A DNA stretch of 64,000 nt from positions 709,309,389-709,373,388 of the forward strand of contig NC_064616.1 of NCBI RefSeq assembly GCF_023898315.1, given 5' to 3'. Under the pieces are notes generated by a model. The model saw nothing but the letters and a program-made list of their open reading frames with translations, searched no databases and was not told the DNA's origin. Shown here piece after piece: positions 1-12,228 of this stretch. Both the position numbers and the translations under genes were made by a program. The DNA is from Schistocerca nitens (taxonomy: Eukaryota; Arthropoda; Insecta; Orthoptera; Acrididae). Positions within the stretch are counted from its first letter, which is position 1, and each line of letters begins with the position of its first letter.

Positions 1-2640
1 TTTGAGGCGGAAGAACCACATAGAAATTATTTGCCAGAAAGTCAGATCCAAATTGGAAATTAACTGGGAGAATCATTAGCGATTATGTTGATTGCTGAAA
101 ACTGATTCTTGAATATTGGTTGGCAATCAGGATTCTTACTTGGTAGGAATATTAGATAAAATATAGAAGAAGCAAAGAATTACTGAACATTTTTTAAAAG
201 TTCCATTTAGTCAGTGCAAGATCATACTGATGTTTACTGTTAAAATTCAAAGACTATACATTCCAAGCAGAACCTAGTAACATATCTCTTCTTCCCATAT
301 GCATCTCAATAAATGAGCATCATGCTGAAATCAGAGAAATTTAAGATCATATAATTTACAAATGTAACTGATGGGAGGATAATAATAGTGGTATATGATG
401 TACCCTGCACCACACACTCTAGGTAGGTCTGTGGAATAAAAATTTAGATTTAAATTAAATGACAAGTTTGATTCATTGGTAGGTTATTAAACAGCTGTTG
501 ATAGTCTACAAAAGATATTGCTTACAACAAAATTTTAGTACCTATATTAGCATACTCTTGAAGTGTGTGATAACACATTATGGGACATGATGTATATAAA
601 AAGGAGATCATTGTGAATGGTCAGTCCAGTCTGACTGGCAAGAGGGTGTAACAGAAATGCTGGAAAATCTCAACTGACAGGCATTCAGAGAATGACACCA
701 AATATCTTGCAAAGCTCACTTGAGAAATTTTAAGAAATACAAAGCAAAATAACTTGAGGAAGGTTACAATATTTACCAAGCAGCACTGTGGTGTCAAGGC
801 TCTCTCAAATGTTCACAGACTGTACTTCCCAGATAATAAAAACATAAAAAAATCTAACCAAAATACATGATGAAGAAACACACAGAATACCCAAAAAACA
901 AATGAACTGACAAAACACTATTTTAGGAAAGAAGGAAGAATGTGTTTTGATGAGAATGCAATGTAATTCTTTAGCTGCATATTTTTACAGTATTAAACGA
1001 GTTTTCTCAATACAAAATGTTTACAAACAACATGACCAAAGACAGTTGTGGACCAAGACAGTGATGAAAGGTCATTTTTTTTGAAAATACAATCTTGACC
1101 ACCAAAATAAAATTATTTGTCATTTAAGTAATGATTTCAAATACAAAAAGAGACCTGTGTGCACACAGCACTTATCATAATATGTAAGTTTATGGATCTA
1201 GAGCCAAAATTTTGTACTTCATGCCAAAATAAAATTGTATTATCTCTAAAAATATGTAAAATTTTGAGTAAAAAACACACATAGGACTATCATCATAACT
1301 TAAATATTCCGTAACATCAAAAAATAAATATAAACGGCTTTCATATTAGCACCATTGAAACAAATTATATGTTAGTTGATGAGCATAATTCAATCTTTGC
1401 ACCACATATGAAATTTATCAAAATACAAAAAAGAATTGTATAGAACACCGCAAAACCCAATAGGCACAAATGCTGATCTAATTTACAGTTTAAAGTGCAC
1501 TTGTCAAGGAGAATTTACAAAGTAAATGATGTTATTCACACTGTTAGCACTAGCATCATCTTATGCTCATGAGAAGCAGTTTCAGCTAGTTTGTCATTCA
1601 TCTGTACAATTTTCTGTTTTATTGGTAGTTCATGTGGCCGATAAATACAATCAAACATGTACCGAAAGGTAACACACCAATAAGTTTATTTACACCATGC
1701 ACACTTAATTATTGAGTTATACACAATTTTGAAATCTACAATGTACTGTAGTGAACTGATTATAGGTAACAAGAATGGATTGTGTAGATGAGCTACCACT
1801 AAGTGTCATTGTTGTTTATAACATTGAGTAAGGTTGCTTTACTTGATTGCTTAATAAATTTTTTTCGATTAAAGTTAGTAGGACAGTTTTTGGTACATAT
1901 GCCAGTAGGATAATATACAAAGAACTTTCAATTGATAGAGACTGATCAACACTGCAATGAAAATGTTTGATAAGAGTAAATGTTAATTCATGAAAAATTA
2001 AACCGAACTATTTTGTGTTCATCATTGAACTACATGGCTTACAACAAAAGCAGTTTCAGATTATGAGGCTTCAGTTCTGCATACGCCAGTGAGGGACTTC
2101 AACCTGCAACCAAGTAAGTAAACATTACACACAGGGCCTTTCTAGGTAAGGTTTGGTCCTTGACACTAAGAACAAGATCTTACAACTGACAAAATTGGAA
2201 TCCAGTGGTAATGAAAAGTGAATGTTTAGTGACAGTAACAGTGAAACACTGAATTAGAAATTCAGCTGAAAATATTAAAGTGCAGAGACCATTCTTACGT
2301 GAAAAAGTGGATAGTGTACAGAAGACTAATAAGAGAGACAAAATTAGTTAGGATGTTGCACAGATGAAACGGTAGACATGGCACCAAATTGAGGATCTAC
2401 TAATTGAAAATTAAGAAATCATTTGCCATGTTTTGCAATCAGGATCAGTCAGTGGGCATATGAAGAAAACTGACACCATCATGTAAGGGTTTCAGCCAAT
2501 AAGGGAACAGCTTGGAGCCCACATGTGAACAAATAAGCCCAACATAGAACCATCAACAAATTGGTGGGAATGGAAATGCAATACCAACTAACATCAAAGA
2601 AATATTAAGTTAAAGTGTTTTTGTTTTCAAGTGTTGTTTA
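1..2640. other. AT-rich stretch without a recognisable gene
   Basis: I see no long open frame and no family motif on either strand. Around 640-840 on the plus strand a broken frame (VTEMLENLN-like) faintly resembles the C-terminal region of a CR1/Jockey LINE, but the match is too weak to call. The remainder is AT-rich sequence that reads like old decayed repeat or intergenic DNA. Confidence 0.6.
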
Positions 2641-2653
2641 CAATCCTTTTAAG

Positions 2654-3223
2654 ATGAGTGTTAAAACAGTTCAAGACACTGTGACTAATGTTAATAAACG
2701 GGGGACAAAAATTAATGGAGAAAAATTAATATTTAAAGGTGAAACTTACTAAGGTGTTGAATTTAAGTCAGAGTTAGATTCAACCCTGTTTGATGAAGTG
2801 AATGACAGTCAAGTTACTTATAAAATGCCAAGGGCTTCACCTACTGATTATGGTAGTGTGAAGAGTGAAAAGAATAATTCAGAAGTAGTGGAAAAGATAA
2901 TGATAATGTGAATTGTATGAAAAAATAAAGATATACAATGAAAGTTTTAAACTGAGAGCAGTAGTTCATTATTATTACAGTCATTGCCAGATCTCAAATG
3001 GGACATTGGCACGTTAGATTCAAGTCTGAATACAAAAGTGGACAAAAATGGTAATGAACTTAAAAGTAATATGGATGACCTGGATTTGAAATTGGACCAA
3101 ACTAATGGGAACACTACTAACTTAAAATCAGACTTGAGTAAATATATCAAAGACTTAGATGATAAAATGGAATATTTCAATGTTTGTTCAGACAATAAGT
3201 TAGAAAAATTAATGAAAACTTGA
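2654..3223 (+). pseudogene. Unidentified coding remnant with coiled-coil-like heptads
   Basis: Not recognised. An open stretch at 2984-3223 encodes about 79 residues rich in Asp, Lys, Leu and Asn, with a repeating pattern (LKSNMDDLDLKLDQTNG) that would form a coiled coil. A related charged stretch starts near an ATG at 2654 (MSVKTVQDTVTNVN). The composition resembles N-terminal regions of some retroelement Gag proteins, but there is no zinc knuckle or other defining motif. It could equally be a decayed fragment of another gene. No splice sites or promoter support a live gene. Confidence 0.25.
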
Positions 3224-3239
3224 ATGTAAAGGAAAATAC

Positions 3240-3828
3240 TGTCAGTTACGAATGAGAGTCTAGGAAAGATAAAATTGGAAAGTATTGTGAAAAAGAGGAT
3301 GGAAGCTGTTGTTGCATGGCAAAGAATTTACTGGGGATGACTAAGTAAAACTGGGACACATATCATGGTAATGCAAAAGGTCTTGGAAGCAGGAAAGTTT
3401 GTGTCAGCCAAGTGAAGCTACATCAGTGGCTACCTGCTGTTATGGTAAGCACTGTCAGCAACTGCTGAGCAGTTACCACATAGCCTGTCTTAGCAGAGTG
3501 ACCATAATCATAATATCATTGACACAACAGAAAATAATAGTCACTGTGGCATAGGTGACCTAACTGCTTCATGTCTGAGGCATGGTCCTGTTATGGAAAC
3601 TCATGCTTCAGCAAAGTAAGGATGGACTAAGCCAGTATAAAAAATTCTTCTAGACAGAAGTGTTGCAGTGTACCAGCAACCAGCTCTGAGAGGTGTCCTA
3701 AGATGGCCCATGAGTCTATAAGTCTAAAGGGATTTACAAGTCTCCCCTACATCTAGTGGGCTACCTGTTGGCCTACCTCAACTACTGCTCGACTTCTATC
3801 CTGCAGGTCTATCATTTGAGCCCGGGCC
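3240..3828. other. Unassigned sequence, left flank of Gypsy-A
   Basis: No coding signal is recognised. The last five bases, GGGCC at 3824-3828, are the left copy of the target duplication of Gypsy-A, and the same sequence resumes after the element at 9532. The stretch became CTG/CAG-rich near the insertion site, as is the other flank. Confidence 0.5.
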
Positions 3829-4343
3829 TGTGGTGTCACTGCCAGACACCACACTTGCTAGGTGGTAGCTTAAATCGGCCGCGGTCCATTAGTGCATGTC
3901 GGACCCGCGTGTCGCCACTGTGTGATCGCAGACCGAGTGCCACCACACGGCAGGTCTCGAGAGACGTACGAGAACTCGCCCCAGTTGTACGACGACGTTG
4001 CTAGCGACTATACTGACGAAGCATTTGCTCTCATTTGCCGAGAGACAGTTAGAATAGCCTTCAGCTAAGTTAATGGCTATGACTTAGCAAGGCGCCATTA
4101 GCCTTAAATAGCTTGTATATAAAGAGTCACTTGTATCGCCACAATCTCCAGATGTCTCATCAAGAACGATGTATACAAGGATGTATTAAAAGTTAAGTAT
4201 ATTCCAAAGATACGTATTTTCTTTATGACATTAATTAAGTCTCCTGTTTCAGACCTCACTCCATCCTTCGTGAGTTAGCGCGTGCATCTTGGCCGCCTCT
4301 TTCAATTAGTGTGCGTAGTGTTGGCAAGTCTGCCGACACTACA
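3829..4343 (+). repeat. Gypsy-A left LTR
   Basis: 515 bp, beginning TGTGGTGTC and ending GACACTACA, an almost perfect terminal inverted repeat. The first 25 bases form a hairpin: TGTGGTGTC pairs perfectly with GACACCACA around a 7-base loop. The last 26 bases can also fold (TAGTGTTGGCA with TGCCGACACTA). A TATA-like TATATAAAG at about 4116-4124 is a plausible promoter element, inferred from position only. Confidence 0.95.
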
Positions 4344-4347
4344 ATTT

Positions 4348-4365
4348 TGGCGACGAGCGTGAAAA
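4348..4365 (+). other. Gypsy-A primer binding site
   Basis: TGGCGACGAGCGTGAAAA starts five bases inside the left LTR. A TGG start pairs with the CCA end of a tRNA, as expected for a minus-strand primer site. I did not assign the tRNA. Confidence 0.65.
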
Positions 4366-4405
4366 CGGTCTTCGTTCTTCTTGCATTGCTTACATTACTT
4401 GTGTC

Positions 4406-7400
4406 ATGGCTTCGCCAGATGTACTGTCCGAATTTTATCGCTTGCAGAATCAGCAGACGCAGGCATTATTGGATGCCCTTGGACAGCTCGTCCAGGGTCA
4501 ACGTGCGCTGCACCCCGATGCGGCCGCCGCCGCTTCATCGCTACCGCAGCCACAACACGCCGTTGCACCATCCTTCCGTAATTTTGATTCAACGCAAGAA
4601 ACGTGGCCAGAATGGTCACGCCAGTTTGGCTTCCATCTGGCCGCCTACAGAATTCAAGGTAATGAGCTGGCAGCCGTTTTTGCTTTCTTGTGTCGGTGTG
4701 TCCACCTACCGTGTGGTAGTGAAATTGTTTCCCCGACGCGACGTAGCAACTCTGTCCTACGAAGAAATTTTGTCTGCTTTAGATGCCTATTTCAAAGAAA
4801 CAGTTAATGTAGTTGCAAAAAGGTATACGTTCTTTCGTACCAAACGTACGGCCGGTCAGACTAATAGGGAGTGGGTTGCAACATTGCAAGGACTTACTAG
4901 GGATTGTGATTTTGCATGTGAATGTGGACTTCCGTATTCAGATACTATGGTGCGTGATGCAATAGCACAGAACGTTTCTGATGTTCGCACACGGGAACAG
5001 ATTTTGAAACTAGTTAATCCCTCCCTTCAACAAGTGATAGACATATTGGATAGGCAAGACACACTTGACTTAGCTCAGGAATCATTTGAAACTTCGCCAG
5101 CAGTGTGTCACATTAACCGGCCCGCCGGGCGCACAGCACGGGACGTTAAACGGCCCTCGCGCACGTCCGAGCAGCTGCAGCCTAGCTCGCAAACACGTGT
5201 GCTGCGTAAGCAGGCCAATGCCGTGCTCAAATCATGCCCGCGGTGTGCAACTAGACATTCGCGTGACAACTGCCCGTCACGCCAAGCTATTTGCTTTTAC
5301 TGTCATAAGAAAGGACATGTTCAAAGTGTTTGCCAGAAAAAGCTAAGATCAGACAATCAAAACCATTCCAGGCCCTTTGCTTCGCGCCGGAATCGAACCA
5401 GGGACAATCAGGCTCGTGGACCTTCGCCCATGGACATTCATGTCGTTAATTCCACCCCGTCCAGTGCCACTTTATCTCACAGTGACTGTGTTTGTCCCGC
5501 ACAAAGTGTGCGTCGACGTCGCCGGAACTCCCGTAAAGTCGCAAGTGCTTCTGTACCTGTATCACTTCAAATTGCACGTGAAAGTCGCTCTTGTCGTCAG
5601 CAGGACAATAAAATTTTTGTAGACTTAGACTTTGGAGGCAAAGTGATACCATTCCAGCTCGATACCGGAGCTGCAGTTTCATTGCTCAATCAAGACACGT
5701 ACAAACAACTGGGCAAACCTCCGTTGCGTGCCGCAAATGTTCAGCTCAATAGTTATTTAGGACAGCAGATACCTGTGTTAGGACAGTGCAGCCTTCTTGC
5801 CACATACAAGGGACAAACAAAACTTGTGTCATTTTACGTTCTTCGTTCTTCTTCTGCAGTGAACTTGTTTGGTTTAGATTTATTTCAGTTGTTTAACTTG
5901 TCTATAGTCAATCAGGTCCTATCAGTGAACCAGACTGTGCCTTCCGCCAGTGTTTCTCGTCTTTGTGCAGAATTTGCAGACATTTTTGCACCGAGCCTTG
6001 GTTGCGCTAAGAACTATGAAGCACATTTGGAACTCAAAGTGGACGCGCAACCGAAATTTTTCAGAGCGCGCAATGTTCCCCACGCATTGCGTGATGAGGT
6101 CGCAAGAACGTTACACGATTTAGAATCTCAAGGTGTAATTGAACATGAGCAGGCTTCTCTCTGGGCCTCACCCTTAGTAATTTTGCCAAAACCTTCCGGA
6201 AAATTGAGACTTTGCGTGGACTTCAAGGCAACTGTGAATCCCCAACTTGTGACTGCAACTTTTCCTTTGCCCCGCCCGGAAGATCTTTTTGATAAATTGT
6301 GCCCGGGTAAATACTTTTCGAAATTGGACCTCGCAGATGCGTACTTGCAAATACCAGTGGACGAGGAATCCCAGCGCGTATTGGTGGTTAACACGCATCT
6401 TGGATTGTACCGATTCAAACGACTGCCATTCGGGTGTGCATCCGCCCCTGCATTGTTTCAGCAATATTTACAAACTGTTTGTGCGTCGGTCCCTACTGCT
6501 GCGAACTATCTGGACGATATTGTGATCTCCGGAAAGACAGAAGCTGAACATTTAGCCAACCTACGAACGTTATTTCAGGTCTTGCGACAAAATGGTCTTC
6601 GCTTGAGGAAGGACAAATGTGTGTTTTTTGCTCGTGACTTACCATATCTGGGCCATGTCATAAATGCACAAGGCATACATCCGAGTCCAGAGCACCTCCG
6701 TGCCATACAGGAATTGCCTTCGCCACAGAACTTGAAACAGCTACAGAGTGTGTTGGGAAAAATTAATTACTACCATAAATATGTTCCCCATGCCTCTTCC
6801 ATTTCAGCTCCGCTTCATCGCTTACACCGTAAAGGTGTTCCGTTCGTCTGGACGACGGAATGCGAACGCGCCATTCGCCGGTTGAAATCGGCGTTGCTTT
6901 CTAATACTTGCCTTACGCCATTCGATCCCCAGAAACCACTTTTGTTGATGGTCGATGCATTGGACTTCGGGATCGGTGCTGTGCTTGCGCACAAAGATGG
7001 TTCGCATGATCGCCCTATTGCCTTGCGTCCAAATTGCTCTCGTCAGCGCAAAGAAATTATTCCCAGATAGAGAAAGAAGCTTTAGCTCTCGTGTTTGGTG
7101 TTACTAAGTTCCATGATTTCTTGTATGGTCGTCACTTTACCGTCATCACAGACCACAAACCTTTGACATCACTTTTTCATCCGAACAAGCCTGTACCTCC
7201 ACGTACAGCACAGAAATTCATTCGCTGGTCTCTTTTCCTCTCGCAGTACCGCTACGATATCTTGTATCGGTCCACTGCTAAGCACGGAAACGCTGATGCG
7301 TTGTCCCGTTTGCCTGTTGCTGAGGATAAAGCATTCGATTTTTCCGAACTTGCTTGCATGTTCATTGATTCGGAAACCGATGACGTGGTCGAATCGTTTC

Positions 7401-8870
7401 CAATTGATTTTCGTCGTGTCGCTACAGCCACAGCTGCTGACCCTGTCCTGGCTACTGTTTTGCGTTTTGTTGCTATGCAATGGCCCTTGTCAAAGTCACG
7501 GATCGAGGATCCGCTGGTTCGCCGATTTTTTTGCTCACAAGGGGAGACTTTTTGTACGACGTGGTGTTTTGTTGTTGCGTTCTGATAATGATCAGTCTAG
7601 AGTCGTGGTCCCACGTTCGTTCCAGTCCTCTGTCTTACGGCTTCTTCACCACGGACATTGGGGTATAGTGCGTACGAAACAACTTGCTCGTCAGCACTGT
7701 ACTTGGTTCGGAATCGATGCTGCGATTGCGAATATGTGCTCTTCTTGCGTGGCGTGTGCCGACCAACAGTCCGCCCCACCGCGGAAATTCTTTGCATGGC
7801 CGACAGCCACTTCCCCTTGGCAACGCTTGCACATCGATTTTGCTGGTCCATTCTGGAACGCTCGATGGTTGGTTGTGGTGGATTCCTTCAGTAATTTTCC
7901 TTTTGTTGTCCGGATGTCTTCCACGACGTCATCTGCCACCATCCAAGCGTTGTCCGCTATTTTTTGCATTGAAGGTCTTCCCCAGACTATTGTTTCCGAC
8001 AATGGCCCACAATTCATGTCCGCAGAATTTCAGTCATTCTGCAAGGCCAATGGTATTCAACATCTGACATCCGCGCCGTTTTGGCCTCAGTCAAACGGTG
8101 CCGCGGAACGGTTGGTCCGGACTTTCAAGTCACAGATGTTGAAGTTGAAAGAGTCGCATTCTAGGGAGGACGCATTGTTGCTCTTTTTGTCTTCGTATCG
8201 CTCTCCGCCCCGCGATGGTCGCTCGCCGGCTGAGTTGCTCCATGGTCGTCCTCATCGAACCTTGATGTCTTTGCTGCATCCGCCGCATCAGGTTCCAGTC
8301 CAGCGGCAGACTACTGCTTTTGCTCCTGGCGACGTTGTTTTCTATCGCGACTATCATGGTTCACGGCGTTGGCTCGCAGGGCGCATTCTTCATTCTTCGC
8401 TGCCTCGGCTGCGTGATGTATTTGGTTTTGGGGGCCTCTGGTGAGGTGCGTCGGCATCTCAATCAGCTGCACCTCTGTCGTCGCCTGGGTTCTGCCGCTC
8501 CCCGTCTGCTTTCAGCGACGGTGCCGTCCGGTCAGCGCCCTGGGGACCCATCTACTGGCTCGCCTCATCCCCAGGTGTTACCGACGCTGCCTTCCATTTT
8601 GCCTCATGGCGACGCGCCGCCGCCGCCGCCTGTTCTCCCGCCGGCGCCGCCCGCAGTGGACGCGTCGCTGCAACCGCCTGGCGCCTCCCTGGGTCACGCA
8701 CCGCCGCTCGCTTCCCGTGACCGGCTGTCCTCCACCATGGAACTCTTGCCCGCTCCGGACCAGATGTCGTCTTCGCCCGTCGGGTGCCCCGACCACATGG
8801 AGGTCGACCCTTTGGCCCCTCCTGTCTCTCTACGTGCACCCTGGACTAGGTTTTCAGGCGTTTCCTAGCT
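4406..8870 (+). pseudogene. Gypsy-A gag-pol coding region (fossil)
   Basis: Gag begins near the ATG at 4406 (MASPDVLSEFYRLQNQQTQA). A double zinc-knuckle-like region lies at about 5230-5330 (CPRCATRH, then CFYCHKKGHVQSVC). The aspartic protease motif LDTGAAVSLL is at about 5655-5690. Reverse transcriptase spans about 6000-6700 with the catalytic YLDDIVISG near 6510. RNase H is at about 6900-7290. Integrase has its HHCC zinc region at about 7640-7770, IDFAGPFW near 7840, SDNGPQF near 8000 and PQSNGAAERLVRTF near 8090. A proline-rich tail reaches about 8870. The region is broken in a few places and is treated as a fossil. Confidence 0.92.
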
Positions 8871-9006
8871 CCCCTCGGACCAAATGGCCGGGTGCGGGTG
8901 GCACAGCCTCGCCTGTTGTTAGGCTCCCCACCTCATCACATACGTCAACATGGGGTCCTCCCCACAGCGGGCGGAAGCCTTATAACACGACCGTTCGCCG
9001 ATTTGC

Positions 9007-9016
9007 GGGGGAGGAA
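9007..9016 (+). other. Gypsy-A polypurine tract
   Basis: GGGGGAGGAA sits directly before the TGTGG start of the right LTR, the standard position for the plus-strand primer of reverse transcription. Confidence 0.8.
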
Positions 9017-9531
9017 TGTGGTGTCACTGCCAGACACCACACTTGCTAGGTGGTAGCTTAAATTGGCCGCGGTCCATTAGTACATGTAGGACCCGCATGT
9101 CGCCACTGTGTGATCGCAGACCGAGCGCCACCACACGGCAGGTCTCGAGAGACGTACGAGAACTCGCCCCAGTTGTACGACGACGTTGCTAGCGACTATA
9201 CGGACGAAGCCATTTCTCTCATTTGCCGAGAGACAGTTAGAATAGCCTTCAGCTAAGTTAATGGCTACGACTTAGCAAGGCACCATTAGCCTTAAATAGC
9301 TTGTATATAAAGAGTCACTGGTATTGCCACAATCTCCAGATGTCTCATCAAGAACGATGTATACAAGGATGTATTAAAAGTTAAGTATATTCCAAAGATA
9401 CGTATTTTCTTTATGACATTAATTAAGTCTCCTGTTTCAGACCTCACTCCATCCTTCGTGAGTTAGCGCGTGCATCTTGGCCGCCTCTTTCAATTAGTGT
9501 GCGTAGTGTTGGCAAGTCTGCCGACACTACA
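9017..9531 (+). repeat. Gypsy-A right LTR
   Basis: 515 bp, the same length as the left LTR and nearly identical, with the same terminal hairpins. It is followed at once by GGGCC, the right copy of the target duplication. Confidence 0.95.
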
Positions 9532-9536
9532 GGGCC

Positions 9537-10308
9537 CATGCAGCCGTTCAGCTGGCATGTCTGTGTGGCAAACTCCTTGTTGGCTGCCTTTACTCATGAC
9601 AGACACTGCTGCTGCTGCCACAAGCCGTCTCACCAGTGCTGGGCCCACAATGTGATTCAACATGCCTCTGTGCTACCAGACAGTCTGTAGTTGGCATTGT
9701 GAGCTGCCACCCACTGCTGCAATCAACATTGTTGCAGAATTGCTGCCATCATCGCCTGCTGATTGCACGACACTGTAAGCTGTCATGCTACACACTGGTG
9801 GCTGCTTCTCCTTGCTGGCTGTGTACAGCTTACATCTTTGAGACATTGACTTCTCTGAGTATCATCACAATTGTCATAGTTGATGAACTATAAATGAATG
9901 TTTTAACAATAATGTTATCATGGCAACAAAAATGACTGCTACCATGCATCCACTCACTACTCCACTGCTATCACACTCCAGGCAGTAAACTGATGGCCTC
10001 CTTACCTCTCTCATCCTGATTACGCCACCCTACATAGAGACCTGCCACCCCAACTTCAATAAGTGTTATCTGAACTGGTCACGGATGTCTGCAGCTGGGT
10101 CCAGGGCCACATCTCAAACCACAATGAGCAATCCAGCAAATCAGTTTTGGTGACTCAATTTTTATTTTTTTGGCCTTTTTGCTTTGTTTTGTACATGGTC
10201 ACTGTAGACAGAGGTGAAGTGCATAGGAACATTAAGGTATAATATGTGAAACATGAGGGACCTGTGCATTTATCACAGTTTAAAGAACATTGTAGAGACT
10301 ACTATTTA
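9537..10308. other. Unassigned sequence between Gypsy-A and RTE copy A
   Basis: CTG-rich sequence continuing the target region of Gypsy-A, then AT-richer DNA. No protein family is recognised. ACTATTTA at 10301-10308 is the left target duplication of the RTE element that follows. Confidence 0.5.
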
Positions 10309-12228
10309 TGACCCCCCACCCCCACGAGCCAGGTGGAATGGCTTACATGCCTCAGTGATAAAGACAGCTGTACTGTAGGTGAAACCACAATGGAGGGGTA
10401 TCCATTGAGAGGCCAGACAAACATGTTGTTCCTGAGAGGGGCAGCAGCCTTTTCAGTAGTTGCAGGGGCAACAGTCTGGATGGTTGACTGATCTGGCCTT
10501 GTAACACCATCCAAAATGGCCTTGCTGTGCTGGCACTGTGAATGACTGAAACAGTGGGGACACTACAACTGTAATTTTTCCCAAGGGCAAGCAACTCTAC
10601 TGTATGGTTAAATGATGATGGCATCCTCTCAGGTAAAATATTCCAGACTTAAAATAGTCCTCCATTTGCATTTCCAGACAGGGACTACTCATGATGATGT
10701 CATGATCAGGTGAAACAAACCGAGCATTTTACAGGTCACAGTGTGGAATATTAGTTTCTTTAGTTGGGCAAATAGGTTAGAAAATTTAAAAAAGGAAATG
10801 GATAGGTTGAAGGAAGATATAATGGAAATTAGTGAGATCAGTGTCAGGAGGAAGAGGACTTCTCATCAGGTGAAGGTAGAGGACTTCTCATCAGGTGAAT
10901 ATAGGATTACAAATACAAAATCATATTGGGGTAATGCAAGAGTAGGCTTAATAATGAATAAGGAAATAGGAATATGTGTAAGCTACTGTGAACATCATAG
11001 TGAATGTGGTATCATACCCAAAATAGACACTAACCCCACATACACCACATTAGTACAAGTTTATATGCCAAGTAGCTCCAAAGAATGAAATGTAAGATTA
11101 AATTATTCAGATAGCTAAGGAAGATAAAAATTTGTGATAGGGGACTGGAAAAAGATGAGAAGGAAAATAGTAGTTGAATATGGACTGGAGCAAAGCAATG
11201 AAAGAGGAAGCTGCCCGCTAGAATTTTGCACATAGCATTTAATCATTGCTAACACTTGATTTAAGAGTCATGAAAGAAGATTATACATATGTGTGGAAGA
11301 GACCTGGAGATACTGGAAGGTTTCAGATTGATTATATAATTGTAAGATAGAGATTTTGGAGCCCGATTTTAAATTTTAAGACATTTACAGTGGCAGATGT
11401 GGACTCTGACCACAATTTATTGGTAAAGAAGTGTAGATTAAAATGGAAGACATTGAAAAAAGATAGGAAATTAAGGAGATGGGACCTGGATAAATTGAAA
11501 GGACAAGAGATTAGTAAGCATTTCAGTAGGATCATAAGGTAATGTTTGACTAGAACAGGGAAAAGAATGCAGTAGCAGACAAGTGGTTTGCTTTGAGAGA
11601 CAAAATAGTGAAGGCAGCAGAGGATCAAATAGCTGGAAAGACAAGGCCTAGTAGAAATCCTTGGATAACACAGGTGACATTGAATTTAATTGATGACAGG
11701 AGAAAATATAAAAATGTAGCAATTGAAGCCAGTGAAAGGGAATACAAATATCTAAAAAATGAGATTGACAAGAAGTGCAAAATGGCTAAGAAGGATTGGC
11801 TAGAGGACAAATTTAATGATTTAGAAGTATTTTTCACTAGGGGAAAGATAGATACCACCTACAGGTAAACTGAAGAGGCCTTTGGAGGAAAGAGGAGGAG
11901 CTGTATGAATATCAAGAGCTCAGATGGAAAGTTAATAATAAGTAAAGAAGGGAAAGCTGAAAATTGGAAGAAGTATATAAGGGAGATGAACTTGAGTGCA
12001 ATATTATAGAAAGAGAGGATGTAGATGAAGATGAGATGGGAGATATGATACTGCAAGAAGAATTTGATTGAACACTAAAAGCCATAAGTTGAAACAAGGC
12101 CCCTGCAGTAGATGACATTCCATCAGAACTGCTGGTAGCCTTGGGAGAGCCAGCTATGACAAAACTATTGCATATGGTGCACAAGGCATATGAGACAGGT
12201 CAAATACATTCAGACTTCAAGAGGAATG

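Larger units (their letters stand above)
3829..9531 (+). mobile_element. Gypsy-A: nearly whole Ty3/gypsy LTR retrotransposon fossil
   Basis: A 5.7-kb element bounded by two 515-bp LTRs and a 5-bp target duplication GGGCC (3824-3828 and 9532-9536). A primer binding site follows the left LTR and a polypurine tract precedes the right LTR. The internal part carries gag, protease, reverse transcriptase, RNase H and integrase in Ty3/gypsy order. The LTRs differ at roughly 11 positions by eye, about 2%, so the insertion is young. The coding region looks close to whole with perhaps two or three breaks. The Gag and Pol resemble the K02A2.6-like gypsy type of invertebrates; the finer lineage is inference. 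Confidence 0.95.

Noticed and set aside
4311-7070. A 919-residue open frame as a host gene
   Set aside because: It contains zinc knuckle, aspartic protease and reverse transcriptase between two LTRs, so it is retrotransposon sequence.
9537-9893. Cys- and His-rich short frames after Gypsy-A
   Set aside because: Several overlapping frames are open because the sequence is CTG-rich, with no consistent motif.
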